Part shown: positions 9,046-17,184 of the stretch, one piece after another
Position numbering within the stretch: position 1 is the stretch's first letter
How the letters are laid out: each line of letters starts with the position of its first letter
Origin: Nostoc sp. NMS7
GTDB taxonomy: Bacteria > Cyanobacteriota > Cyanobacteriia > Cyanobacteriales > Nostocaceae
Assembly (NCBI RefSeq): GCF_017115085.1
Contig: NZ_JABXKJ010000184.1
Location: 1 to 47,126 of the forward strand
DNA length: 47,126 nt
Reading direction: 5' to 3'
Made by a program: the position numbers and the translations under genes
The notes under the pieces: generated by a model
Told to the model about the DNA's origin: nothing
Database searches by the model: none
What the model saw: only the letters and a program-made list of their open reading frames with translations

Positions 9046-9137
9046 GTAGGTTGGGTTGAGCAATAGCGAAACCCAACAAATGGTTGATAATGTTGGTTTA
9101 CCGTGGGGATCTTGCTACCTTCCTAAACCCAACCTAC
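9046..9137. repeat. inverted repeat 'GTAGGTTGGGTT ... AACCCAACCTAC'
   Basis: GTAGGTTGGGTT (9046-9057) and AACCCAACCTAC (9126-9137) are perfect 12-bp inverted ends. An internal AAACCCAAC (9069-9077) makes a nested hairpin with the left end. This motif is a familiar dispersed element in cyanobacterial spacers. The rest of the 8824-9347 gap holds AATTATGAATTA direct repeats (about 9173-9203) and GCGGGCAAGATGCCCACACT (about 9278-9297). I see no gene in it. Confidence 0.7.
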
Positions 9138-9347
9138 ACCAGTTTTAGTTTTTAGCCTTAACTGATTTTAATTATGAATTATGAATTAATAATTATGAAT
9201 TAGGTTGAGATTATTCATCAAAACTTTTCTTAGTTATGGACTTTAAGCTGTTGCGTATTTATATTTGTATATGCGATGCGGGCAAGATGCCCACACTACA
9301 ATAATTTTACGTTTTCGTATTATACAATTTAGCTGCACATCAGCTGA

Positions 9348-9797
9348 TCAATAAATAAATGGTGGTAAATAATCCACATCTAAAATTTTCTCAATGTTAT
9401 CAGGACAAGTTTGCGGAAAACAATTTAATCCACTTTTCTTTTTTGCTTATCGTAGCGCATCAATGTAAACTTCTTCAAGCACTGTGAGCAGATAGTTGTA
9501 GAGGTTTTTAGATTTGGTTAATTTCCTGAGTTCCACCCGGGAATTATCAATTTCCACTTCCCCATGATTTTTACATTCAGGAAGACTCCAATGTTGATAC
9601 AACAGCAGATGTTTGAGAAGTTGCAGGAGATAACTTTCGAGCTTGTGTTTCTGTTCGTTACCTAATCTTTCAATCTCCTCAATCAAATGATCCCAATCAA
9701 TATGCTCTAAATCTCTTTCTTGCAATTGTTTCAACGTAGTTTCTAACCACAAGTGATAATCTTGTTTGTAGATAATTTGAGTGAGTATTTTAGACAT
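9348..9797 (-). pseudogene. DUF29 family gene interrupted by an in-frame nonsense codon
   Basis: The open part (9797 to 9450) encodes 116 residues, MSKILTQIIYKQDYHLWLE then LEHIDWDHLIEEIERLG and YLLQLLKHLLLYQHW, the usual DUF29 start. A TAA at 9447-9449 stops it after VYIDALR. The same frame then reads on for 32 codons, including SGLNCFPQTCPDNIEKILD and VDYLPP, to a TGA at 9348-9350. This is the normal DUF29 C-terminus (family length about 145-150). So a single base change probably truncated the protein. The shortened form may still be made. DUF29 has no established function. Confidence 0.75.
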
Positions 9798-9800
9798 AAT

Positions 9801-10526
9801 TTAATATTCTCCTAATTTACGAAGATTTGGAATTAGGTTTTTTTGACGTACGCTTCCTGCTTGACAATCGCGTAACCAAGTTTTAACCCCTTGGGCAACG
9901 GTACCGTTACTACTATCGCGTGGCGGGGATAGTGGCTGGGGTGTTGAATGGGAACCAACTTGAGAAAACATCATCACTAGTTGCCAACCACTTTTAGTTT
10001 TAGTCAACAACAGCCAGTGGAATTCCTGCAATTCTACGGCTTTTTTTCCGATGTACTGCCGTTCCAAGGTAGTAAAGAAAACTTGCTCAATTGCCGATGC
10101 AGCACTTTTAGACGCATCTGCACTATATTCTTCAAGATTAAGGGGCAGAGGAGTAAACTCAGGTCTTCCTGCCACTAGTATATAACTGTAAACATCACTG
10201 CTTCTACTGAGGCGGCGGGCGCGTTGACTGACGCGATTGGTATAACTAGGTAAATCTTGCAGTAGCTGTATAGTTAATATTTCTAAATTTTGCTCCGAAC
10301 ACAAAGACCTCGCCCCACCGTTGACATTTTCCTTTTCTGCGATCGCCGAAAGTTTAGCGGTGAAGTTTGTCGAGAACGCTGGGTAAGCAAGGCTATTTGA
10401 TACTAAAACCCAGAAGCCACAAGCTAAAAGCCAACTATAATTTTTCTTCCTAAGCGAAGAGATAAAATTGTTCTCCCCTACACCCTGTCCCCTATCCCCG
10501 TGCTTGTGACTAACTCCTGCTTTCAT
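9801..10526 (-). CDS. conserved hypothetical protein with N-terminal signal/anchor
   Basis: A 241-residue protein of no family I recognise. Residues 30-53 ([23 protein letters not shown]) form a hydrophobic signal or anchor, so the rest is probably outside the cytoplasmic membrane. The first 29 residues are low-complexity and could be an over-long start. The ATG overlaps the pyrF stop by four bases (ATGA), so it is probably translationally coupled behind tyrS-pyrF. The middle ([25 protein letters not shown] and [16 protein letters not shown]) looks like a folded soluble domain. It ends three bases before the DUF29 start. Confidence 0.75.
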   Translation of the reverse strand: MKAGVSHKHGDRGQGVGENNFISSLRKKNYSWLLACGFWVLVSNSLAYPAFSTNFTAKLSAIAEKENVNGGARSLCSEQNLEILTIQLLQDLPSYTNRVSQRARRLSRSSDVYSYILVAGRPEFTPLPLNLEEYSADASKSAASAIEQVFFTTLERQYIGKKAVELQEFHWLLLTKTKSGWQLVMMFSQVGSHSTPQPLSPPRDSSNGTVAQGVKTWLRDCQAGSVRQKNLIPNLRKLGEY

Positions 10527-11263
10527 GCCACCGTGCTTAACTCCTCAGAAATCCTCTTCCAGGCTAACTCAGGCTCAGTAGCAGTAGTAATGGGACGCCC
10601 AATCACTAGATAATCTGCACCAGCAATAATTGCTTGGGCTGGGGTCAGCGATCGCTTTTGATCACCTTTTTCTGCCCAACTTGGTCTAACCCCCGGACAA
10701 ACAAGTAAAAAGTCATCTCCACAAGTTTGCCGTAGTTGTGCCACTTCTTGAGGCGAACAAACTGCCCCATCTAATCCCGCTTCTTGAGCCAGCAATGCCA
10801 TTTTTAGAGCGTATTCTGGTAACTCTAGGGGAATCTTTAAATCAAACGCCAACTGCCTAGCAGAAATGCTGGTTAACAAAGTAATCGCAATTAATTTAGG
10901 CGGTTTTACACCCGCTTGGGCAGCGCCTTGCTGTGCCGCCTCTGTTGCAGCTTTCAGAGCCCCATTACCAGATGCAGCGTGAATTGTCAATAAATCCACC
11001 CCGTAACTAGCTGCACTACGACAAGCACCAGCGACTGTGTTCGGGATGTCGTGAAACTTTAAATCTAGGAAAATGCGCTTTTGCCGAGACTTTAACACTT
11101 CTAGAATTTTCGGGCCAATGCTGGTAAACAACTCTAAGCCGACTTTCCACCAAACCACTTGCGGAAGTTGATCTAAAAGAGCGATCGCACTTTGTTCATC
11201 CGGCACATCCAAAGGCACAATAATTCGTTGTTCTGCGTTCATTTGCGATTCCCCATTTCCCAT
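10523..11263 (-). CDS. pyrF: orotidine 5'-phosphate decarboxylase
   Basis: A 246-residue enzyme that decarboxylates OMP to UMP in pyrimidine synthesis. The catalytic array [11 protein letters not shown] is at residues 67-77 (Asp67, Lys69, Asp72), with VPLDVP near the N-terminus and a C-terminal VCPGVRPSW and [12 protein letters not shown] phosphate site. The first ATG directly follows the tyrS stop. A second ATG at 11242 (residue 8, [12 protein letters not shown]) matches the length of orthologues better and is a credible alternative. It forms a tight operon with tyrS upstream and the unknown gene downstream. Confidence 0.96.
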   Translation of the reverse strand: MGNGESQMNAEQRIIVPLDVPDEQSAIALLDQLPQVVWWKVGLELFTSIGPKILEVLKSRQKRIFLDLKFHDIPNTVAGACRSAASYGVDLLTIHAASGNGALKAATEAAQQGAAQAGVKPPKLIAITLLTSISARQLAFDLKIPLELPEYALKMALLAQEAGLDGAVCSPQEVAQLRQTCGDDFLLVCPGVRPSWAEKGDQKRSLTPAQAIIAGADYLVIGRPITTATEPELAWKRISEELSTVA

Positions 11264-12547
11264 TTAAGGCACTAAACGCACAAACTTATTTTTCCCAACT
11301 TGTAAAACCTTACCTTGTAACTCACAAAGATCAGTAAAAGTCGTATCAACATCGGTAATGCGATCGCCATCTAAGCGCACTCCACCCTCTTGAATTTTCC
11401 GCTTTCCTTCCCCCGTACTTTTGCACAAGCCAGTGGCATTGAGAATATAGGCTAACTTAGTCGGAAACTGCTGCACGCCAGAAGAAAGAGAAAATTCTGG
11501 AACTGCACCTTCCTTGCCGCCGCTTCGGGCTGCTTCTTTGGCTTCTTGGGCTGCGGTTTCGCCGTGGTACTGTTTGACAACTTCCGATGCTAGGAGTGTT
11601 TGGCGATCGCGGGGATTTTCTGGTAGTTTATCCAAAGGTAAATCCGTCAACAGTTCAAAATACTGTGACAGCAGATGATCGGGAACTCCTTGTAACTTCT
11701 GGTACTTTTGTCCTGGGTGTTCCGACAACCCAATATAATTATCTAAAGACTTAGACATTTTTTGCACCCCATCTGTGCCAATCAAAATCGGCAGTAGCAT
11801 TCCAAATTGGGGCTTTTGACCAAAATGGCGCTGCAAATCTCTGCCCACAGCAATGTTAAATTTCTGATCAGTCCCTCCTAATTCCACATCTGCCTCAACA
11901 GCAACCGAATCAAAACCTTGCATTAACGGATAGAGGAACTCATGGATAAAAATCGGATTCTCTTTTTTATAGCGATCGGCAAATCCTTCCTTCGCCAACA
12001 TCTGCCCCACCGTCATCGTCGAGAGTAACTCCAAAATTTTCTCTAAGTTTAGCCCAGATAGCCATTCGGAGTTATAGCGCACCTCTAACCTTCCTGGTGT
12101 GTCAAAATCCAAGATAGGACGTACTTGATCAAGATAAGTCTGAGCATTTTGAGCGACATCTGCTTCTGTAAGCTGACGACGCACTTCAGATTTACCAGTC
12201 GGATCGCCAATACGTGCGGTAAAATCTCCAATAATTAGAACTGCTATATGACCTGCATCTTGAAACGATCGCAGTTTCCGTACTGGTATGCTATGACCGA
12301 GATGAATATCAGTACCCGTTGGGTCAATCCCTAATTTGATCCTCAAAGGTTGGTTTGTAGTTAGCAAACGCTTTTCTAGACTTTCACTGTTAGCATCAAG
12401 TGGTTGTGGGAAAACTTCTACTACACCACGACGCAGCCAAGCAAAATCTGGGGTCATACTAGAAAATTCACTGTTAGCGATGTTTTGCACACTAGAAGTT
12501 AAGTTGGTTATATTCACTGGCAATTTATCCACTTTCTCATCTGCCAA
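11264..12547 (-). CDS. tyrS: tyrosyl-tRNA synthetase
   Basis: A 427-residue class I aminoacyl-tRNA synthetase that charges tRNA-Tyr. The HIGH-type motif HLGHS is at residues 82-86, followed by [20 protein letters not shown] is present in '[16 protein letters not shown]', and an S4-like RNA-binding tail with GGVRLDG closes the protein. The first 30 residues are not typical. Met31 (12457, [18 protein letters not shown]) is the likelier start by comparison with cyanobacterial orthologues. It is first in an operon with pyrF and is divergent from the penicillin-binding protein gene across 83 bases. Confidence 0.95.
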   Translation of the reverse strand: MADEKVDKLPVNITNLTSSVQNIANSEFSSMTPDFAWLRRGVVEVFPQPLDANSESLEKRLLTTNQPLRIKLGIDPTGTDIHLGHSIPVRKLRSFQDAGHIAVLIIGDFTARIGDPTGKSEVRRQLTEADVAQNAQTYLDQVRPILDFDTPGRLEVRYNSEWLSGLNLEKILELLSTMTVGQMLAKEGFADRYKKENPIFIHEFLYPLMQGFDSVAVEADVELGGTDQKFNIAVGRDLQRHFGQKPQFGMLLPILIGTDGVQKMSKSLDNYIGLSEHPGQKYQKLQGVPDHLLSQYFELLTDLPLDKLPENPRDRQTLLASEVVKQYHGETAAQEAKEAARSGGKEGAVPEFSLSSGVQQFPTKLAYILNATGLCKSTGEGKRKIQEGGVRLDGDRITDVDTTFTDLCELQGKVLQVGKNKFVRLVP

Positions 12548-12630
12548 ACTACTATAATTGCAAAAAATTAACCGCCTTGCTTCGCCGAATCAATTACAGT
12601 TAAATTTACAAGTGAGGAAGTGTAATAGCC

Positions 12631-14556
12631 GTGTCGTCGTCTAGGACTTTTGAAGATAAGCAGCCACAACGTCGGGCTTCATCAGGTTTTGAGTTTATAA
12701 AAGGAGTCGGTCAGGTAACTGGCGGTACTCTGCTTTCAATCACCATGCTGGCAAGTTCCATTGTAGCCGGAGGACTGGTTGGTTTAGCAATTAGTTTCCG
12801 TAATTTGCCAGATGTGAGACAGCTACGTAACTTCTTTCCCTCGGAAACAACTTATATCTATGACGTAAAGGGTAAACTTTTAACGAGTATCCACGGAGAA
12901 GCCAACCGCGAAGTCGTACCGCTAGATAGAATTTCCCCGAATCTGAAACGGGCGGTATTGGCAAGTGAAGATAACCACTTTTACGATCACCACGGTATTA
13001 ACCCCGTCGGCGTTGGGCGGGCTATAGTAGTTAACGCGACAGCACATGGAGTGCGAGAGGGTGGCTCTACTGTCACCATGCAATTGGTAAAAAACCTGTT
13101 TTTATCTCGCAAGCGTGTTTTTACCCGCAAGTTAGCAGAGGCAGTGCTGGCAATCCGCTTAGAACAAATTCTCAATAAAGACCAAATTTTAGAAATGTAC
13201 CTCAATCAAGTTTATTGGGGTCATAACAATTATGGTGTACAAACGGCGGCACGCAGTTACTTTAATAAGTCAGCAGAATATTTAACCTTGGGTGAGTCAG
13301 CAATGATGGCGGGTTTGATTCAAGCACCAGAAGAATTCAGCCCCTTTGTGAGCATGAAGCTGGCAAAACAGAAAGAAAAAGAAGTGCTGGGACGGATGCT
13401 GGAATTAAACTGGATTACCCAGTTAGAGTATGACAATGCCCTCAAGCAAGAAATCAAACTTGGTAGAATCAAATCCTTTCAAGGTAGTGCCCTACCCTAT
13501 GTAACCAATACTGTAGCGCAGGAGTTAGCTAAGAAGTTTGGGCGTGAGACACTACTCAAAGGTGGGATGCGAGTTCAAACTACAGTTGATGCCGATTTCC
13601 AAGTCATGGCAGAAGAAACTGTCAGTAAGTGGCATAAATCACTACTAGAGCAGGGATTATCTAAGAATCAAATGGCTTTGGTGGCAATTGATCCGCGCAC
13701 ACATTTTATCAAAGCACTGGTGGGTGGTATAGATCCTAAGACCAGTGAATTCAATCGTGCAACTCAATCTCAACGCCAGCCCGGATCTTCTTTTAAACCG
13801 TTTGTATATTATACTGCTTTTGCTACTGGTAAATATACTGCCGACTCAACGGTATTAGATGCCCCAGTTAGCTATCGAGATGGTAACGGTTGGTACTCTC
13901 CCAGAAATTATGATGCGACTTTTAGGGGAGAGATGTCAATCCGCACAGCTATATCCCAATCACGCAACATTCCCGTGATCAAGATTGGTAAGGCTGTGGG
14001 GATGAATAGAGTCATAGAAACCTGCCGTACCTTGGGGATTATGAGTCCGATGGAGCCTGTGTCTTCTTTGCCACTTGGGGCAATTGGTGTTACCCCTCTG
14101 GAAATGGCTAGTGCGTATGCTACCTTTGCAAATTATGGCTGGCAATCTCCACCAACTGTAATTGCCCGTGTCACCGATAGTAGTGGTAACGTGTTGCTAG
14201 ATAACACCCCGAAACCCCAGCTAGTTCTCGATCCTTGGGCTTCGGCAGCAATTATCGATGTGATGCGATCGGTAATTTCTGATGGTACAGGTAAAGGTGC
14301 TGCGATCGGTCGTCCAGCCGCAGGGAAGACGGGAACAACATCATCAGAAAAAGATATTTGGTTTGTTGGCACTGTGCCACAGTTAACAACTGCTGTCTGG
14401 GTAGGGAGAGACGACAACAGACAATTAGCTGATCATGCCACAGGTGGTGTTTTGGTTGCTCCCATTTGGAAAGATTTTATGCAGAAGGCACTTAAGAACG
14501 TACCAGTAGAAAACTTCAAGCCCCCTTCGCAGTTTTCTCGCCCCAAGTCACAATAA
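12631..14556 (+). CDS. class A penicillin-binding protein (PBP1A-type transglycosylase/transpeptidase)
   Basis: A 641-residue bifunctional peptidoglycan synthase. It has one N-terminal membrane anchor (residues 32-55). The GT51 glycosyltransferase domain has catalytic Glu113 in SEDNHFYDHHG, then GGSTVTMQLVKN and EMYLNQVYWG. The transpeptidase domain has S386-S-F-K389, S444-R-N and K566-T-G. All catalytic residues are intact. The start is a GTG at 12631 with GAGGAAG about ten bases upstream. It acts on the outer face of the cytoplasmic membrane. It is monocistronic and convergent with the DUF1825 gene. Confidence 0.95.
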   Translation: MSSSRTFEDKQPQRRASSGFEFIKGVGQVTGGTLLSITMLASSIVAGGLVGLAISFRNLPDVRQLRNFFPSETTYIYDVKGKLLTSIHGEANREVVPLDRISPNLKRAVLASEDNHFYDHHGINPVGVGRAIVVNATAHGVREGGSTVTMQLVKNLFLSRKRVFTRKLAEAVLAIRLEQILNKDQILEMYLNQVYWGHNNYGVQTAARSYFNKSAEYLTLGESAMMAGLIQAPEEFSPFVSMKLAKQKEKEVLGRMLELNWITQLEYDNALKQEIKLGRIKSFQGSALPYVTNTVAQELAKKFGRETLLKGGMRVQTTVDADFQVMAEETVSKWHKSLLEQGLSKNQMALVAIDPRTHFIKALVGGIDPKTSEFNRATQSQRQPGSSFKPFVYYTAFATGKYTADSTVLDAPVSYRDGNGWYSPRNYDATFRGEMSIRTAISQSRNIPVIKIGKAVGMNRVIETCRTLGIMSPMEPVSSLPLGAIGVTPLEMASAYATFANYGWQSPPTVIARVTDSSGNVLLDNTPKPQLVLDPWASAAIIDVMRSVISDGTGKGAAIGRPAAGKTGTTSSEKDIWFVGTVPQLTTAVWVGRDDNRQLADHATGGVLVAPIWKDFMQKALKNVPVENFKPPSQFSRPKSQ

Positions 14557-14570
14557 TTTTAGATTTTAGA

Positions 14571-14595
14571 TTTTGGATTAATTGCCAATCCAAAA
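14571..14595. terminator. hairpin between convergent PBP and DUF1825 genes
   Basis: TTTTGGATT (14571-14579) and AATCCAAAA (14587-14595) form a perfect 9-bp stem with a 7-base loop. More 'ATCCCAAATCCAAAATCC' heptamer-type repeat follows to 14620. The A- and T-rich flanks could act as a bidirectional terminator, but the sequence also belongs to a dispersed repeat family. Confidence 0.45.
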
Positions 14596-14624
14596 TCCCA
14601 AATCCAAAATCCAAAATTGGTTGA

Positions 14625-14948
14625 CTAGGGCTGTTTTTCTAGCTCGGCTTTCATCCGTTCTAAAGTGAGGTGCATTTGATCAAACATTTGTTGCGGGGTG
14701 ACACCGAACTGACCTAATTGTGTTTTAAGTTGTTCTACTGTCATTTGTGCCATGAAATCTTCTGATAGCTCGAAGCGCTTCATAAAGATGCGATACCGAT
14801 CCATCATGGCTTCCATTTGCTCGATAAACAGCTTTTTGCCATCGCGGTCAAATTTGCCGTAGCCGTTGCCAAGCTTAATCAGCGCTTGATAATCCTCAAA
14901 CAGCTGTTTTGCTTCTTGCTGAATTATTTCAGAATCGAAGAATCCCAT
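14625..14948 (-). CDS. DUF1825 family protein
   Basis: A 107-residue, mostly helical, acidic soluble protein matching the cyanobacterial DUF1825 family: MGFFDSEIIQQEAKQLFEDY, KFDRDGKKLFIEQMEAMMDRYRI, and FMAQMTVEQLKTQLGQFG. No function is established. Length is typical and the gene appears complete. It lies convergent to the PBP gene, with no partner on its own strand. Confidence 0.9.
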   Translation of the reverse strand: MGFFDSEIIQQEAKQLFEDYQALIKLGNGYGKFDRDGKKLFIEQMEAMMDRYRIFMKRFELSEDFMAQMTVEQLKTQLGQFGVTPQQMFDQMHLTLERMKAELEKQP

Positions 14949-15187
14949 ATTGCTTATATTAAACTGAGCGCCCAGACTCAGTAGCTTAATAGTTTTACTT
15001 CTATTTTTATTTTAGTCTAGGGGAGTAATCTAGTCACGAAGCTTCGGTTTTGGTACGGTTTGTTACCGAAATTTCAACACTTGACTTGAAAACGCTTCCT
15101 CTCGCTAGACCGACTCAATATAGGTCTGTGAAACTTACTGTATTTGCTTTACACCTAAAGCGTTTAGGGTTTGTTTGGGCTTGAACT

Positions 15188-15336
15188 TTAGTTATAGAGA
15201 GGATAAGCACCGATCCAGGCGTAGCTTTGGTTGGCAAAGGTGTACCACCAATAGTGGTAATCCGTGTAATAACCATTCACATCCGTCCAGCCGCCAGCAC
15301 GAAGAATTTGAGAGGCAAGACTAAAATGAATTTATA
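15188..15336 (-). pseudogene. C-terminal remnant of an unidentified protein
   Basis: In one minus-strand frame the bases encode ILRAGGWTDVNGYYTDYHYW, then WYTFANQSYAWIGAYPLYN and a stop at 15188-15190. The aromatic, well-formed protein sequence stands out from the surrounding spacer. The frame is closed upstream by a TAA and has no start codon, so only a C-terminal fragment of about 45 residues is left. I do not recognise the family. The rest of 14949-15514 is spacer, with a 'TTCTCTAGGAGAGGCTACGC' repeat module at about 15396-15420. Confidence 0.5.
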
Positions 15337-15514
15337 TGGACACTAGTAATTAAAAATTCCGCAATATAGCCAGGATGTTTACTACAATTACTTTTCTTCT
15401 CTAGGAGAGGCTACGCGAACATTTGAAATTTTGAATGAGTGAGTTTTGAATTGTTTCTGTGGCTTTTGGCTGTCTTATTGTAGAAACTGTAGTATTGGTA
15501 TATCTGTTAGAAAT

Positions 15515-15889
15515 ATGTTGACTAAGCGTAAAAGCCGAAGTGTTGCCGCTGTTTTAGCTTTTTCTGGCACACTGACAATTTCTGGATTACATAAATTCTA
15601 TCTGGGACAGCCGTTGTGGGGTGTTTTGTATCTGTTGCTTTTCTGGACGCCTATCCCGAAGATAGCTAGTGCCATTGAGGGAGTTTGGTATTTAACCCAA
15701 GACGAAGAAGCTTTCGATCGCAATTTTAATCTAGGGAAGTCAGGGCCAAGAAACTCACTCAGGGTGAGTAATCAGGTAGGAGCGATCGCTGAGGCAATGC
15801 GAGAATTAGATGCTCTGCGCCAGGATGGACTAATCTCAGAGTATGAATTTGAGCAAAAGCGCCGCCAATTGCTAGACCAGATTTCGTAA
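15515..15889 (+). CDS. TM2 domain protein with C-terminal SHOCT-like motif
   Basis: A 124-residue membrane protein. The TM2 domain occupies residues 1-65: KRKSRSVAAVLAFSGTLTISG, then HKFYLGQPLWGVLYLLLFW, then IEGVWYLTQDEEAFDRNF. The last 30 residues (MRELDALRQDGLISEYEFEQK) have the SHOCT pattern of short C-terminal helices. The ATG at 15515 gives a normal TM2 N-terminus. An upstream in-frame ATG at 15446 would add 23 Cys-rich residues that look non-coding. The gene ends nine bases before the next, so the two are probably cotranscribed. Function is unknown. Confidence 0.85.
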   Translation: MLTKRKSRSVAAVLAFSGTLTISGLHKFYLGQPLWGVLYLLLFWTPIPKIASAIEGVWYLTQDEEAFDRNFNLGKSGPRNSLRVSNQVGAIAEAMRELDALRQDGLISEYEFEQKRRQLLDQIS

Positions 15890-15898
15890 GCAACAATC

Positions 15899-16432
15899 AT
15901 GAATAACTGGCTACCTTTGAACCCCAGGCTGCAAAAACTCCGCGCCAAGCTCCTCAACGATCCCTACTATCGCCTCCAATCTGGGGAAGAAATTCAGATA
16001 GCCGCCAAATTAGGTATTCGGATTGATGCTAATCAAGCGACTGTGGATGATTGGTTACGCCTACCGGGTTTGTCAATTCATCAAGCGCGATCGCTTGTGG
16101 AACTTTCGCGATCGGGTGTTAAATTTTACTGTATTGAAGATATCGCTGCGGCTTTGAGTATGCCAGCACCGCGACTAGAGCCATTAAAGCCTCTACTGAA
16201 TTTTATTTACTATGACCACGAATCTCTAGAAAATCCTACCAATTTAGTCAACCCGAACACAGCAACAGTTGAAAAGTTAGCACAAATTCCATTTATAGAT
16301 TTGTCCTTAGCGCAAGCAGTGGTTCAAAATCGGCAATCAGCCGGAACTTACCGTAATCTGGCTGATTTCCAACGGCGGTTAGAGTTAACTGGTGATGCGA
16401 TCGCTCAGATGATGTATTATTTAAGGTTTTAA
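15899..16432 (+). CDS. ComEA-like helix-hairpin-helix protein
   Basis: A 177-residue protein with two helix-hairpin-helix units. The first is around residues 43-72 (IDANQATVDDWLRLPGLSIH then QARSLVEL). The second is around 116-150 (VNPNTATVEKLAQIPFIDLS then LAQAVVQNR). The 'NPNTA...L..IP.I....A..I...R' form is that of ComEA-type DNA-binding modules. Unlike true ComEA it shows no N-terminal membrane anchor, so a role in DNA uptake cannot be inferred. It follows the TM2 gene after nine bases. Confidence 0.8.
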   Translation: MNNWLPLNPRLQKLRAKLLNDPYYRLQSGEEIQIAAKLGIRIDANQATVDDWLRLPGLSIHQARSLVELSRSGVKFYCIEDIAAALSMPAPRLEPLKPLLNFIYYDHESLENPTNLVNPNTATVEKLAQIPFIDLSLAQAVVQNRQSAGTYRNLADFQRRLELTGDAIAQMMYYLRF

Positions 16433-16440
16433 ATTAGTAT

Positions 16441-16562
16441 GTATGGCTTCTCGTTTGTGTGCAATACACTTTGACCTCACTTCCATTCCTCTCTCCTAAA
16501 AGGAGAGAGGAATGGAATCTTACTCCCCAACGCTAGTAGGGAAGGGGTTGGGGGTTAGGTCT
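16441..16562. mobile_element. diverged copy of the psaL-gmk MITE with a 17-bp hairpin
   Basis: The left part (GTATGGCTTCTCGTTTGTG ... CTTTGACCTCACTTCCATTC) and the phrase CTCCCCAACGCTAGTAGGGA match the element at 7612-7764. Here the central hairpin is extended and perfect: 17 bases at 16481-16497 pair with 16501-16517 around an AAA loop. The right inverted end is missing and the copy merges into the 16573-16597 palindrome. Confidence 0.65.
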
Positions 16563-16572
16563 CTATAACTCC

Positions 16573-16597
16573 TGTACAGACGCGATTAATCGCGTCT
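16573..16597. repeat. palindromic repeat AGACGCGATTAATCGCGTCT with flank
   Basis: Bases 16578-16597 form a perfect 20-bp palindrome. With the TGTAC flank, 25 bases are shared in inverted orientation with 42065-42089, where the repeat lies inside the radical SAM coding sequence. A related GGCGATTAATCGC occurs at about 29226-29238. Confidence 0.8.
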
Positions 16598-16611
16598 CTG
16601 CTGCAAACTAT

Positions 16612-17184
16612 TTAAATAAACCCGATGCGATCAAGAGGCCAAAAGCGAAACGTTGCCCGACCGATAATATTTTTTCTGGGTAAAAAGCCCCAATAGCGAG
16701 AGTCATTACTATCGTTGCGGTTATCGCCCATGACAAAAAATTTGTCTTCTGGAACTTTCACTGGTGGATATGGCTGATTTGGGGGTTCAGCAATGTAGTC
16801 TTCTGCCAAGGGCTGACCGTTGAGGTAGACTTTGCCATGAGCAACACTAATTACCTCACCAGGCTTGCCAATAACCCGCTTGATGAAGGCTTGGTCTTTG
16901 GGATATCCTCGACGTTGTAGTTCTGCCGATGGCTGAAACACAATAATATCTCCAGTTATGGGAGGGTGAAAATGGTAAGAGATTTTTTCAATTACCAAGC
17001 GATCGCCTGTATGTAAGGTGGGTAACATTGAGTCAGAAGGTATATAGCGGGGTTCGGCGATAAAAGTTCGAATCAGGAATGCTAAACATAAGGCGATCGC
17101 AATTAAAATCAGATTTTCTTGCCAACTACGCCATACTTTTAAGGACGCACGGTCTTCTTTTGCATCACTTTCGTGAGGAATCAT
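16612..17184 (-). CDS. lepB: signal peptidase I
   Basis: A 190-residue membrane endopeptidase that removes Sec and Tat signal peptides on the outer side of the membrane. It has one N-terminal anchor (LILIAIALCLAFLIRTF), box B with catalytic Ser52 (SDSMLPTL), box D with Lys102 (AFIKRVIGKPGE) and box E GDNRNDSNDSRYWG. Length is normal for a cyanobacterial LepB. The gene is alone, with the 1.5 kb gap upstream. Confidence 0.96.
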   Translation of the reverse strand: MIPHESDAKEDRASLKVWRSWQENLILIAIALCLAFLIRTFIAEPRYIPSDSMLPTLHTGDRLVIEKISYHFHPPITGDIIVFQPSAELQRRGYPKDQAFIKRVIGKPGEVISVAHGKVYLNGQPLAEDYIAEPPNQPYPPVKVPEDKFFVMGDNRNDSNDSRYWGFLPRKNIIGRATFRFWPLDRIGFI

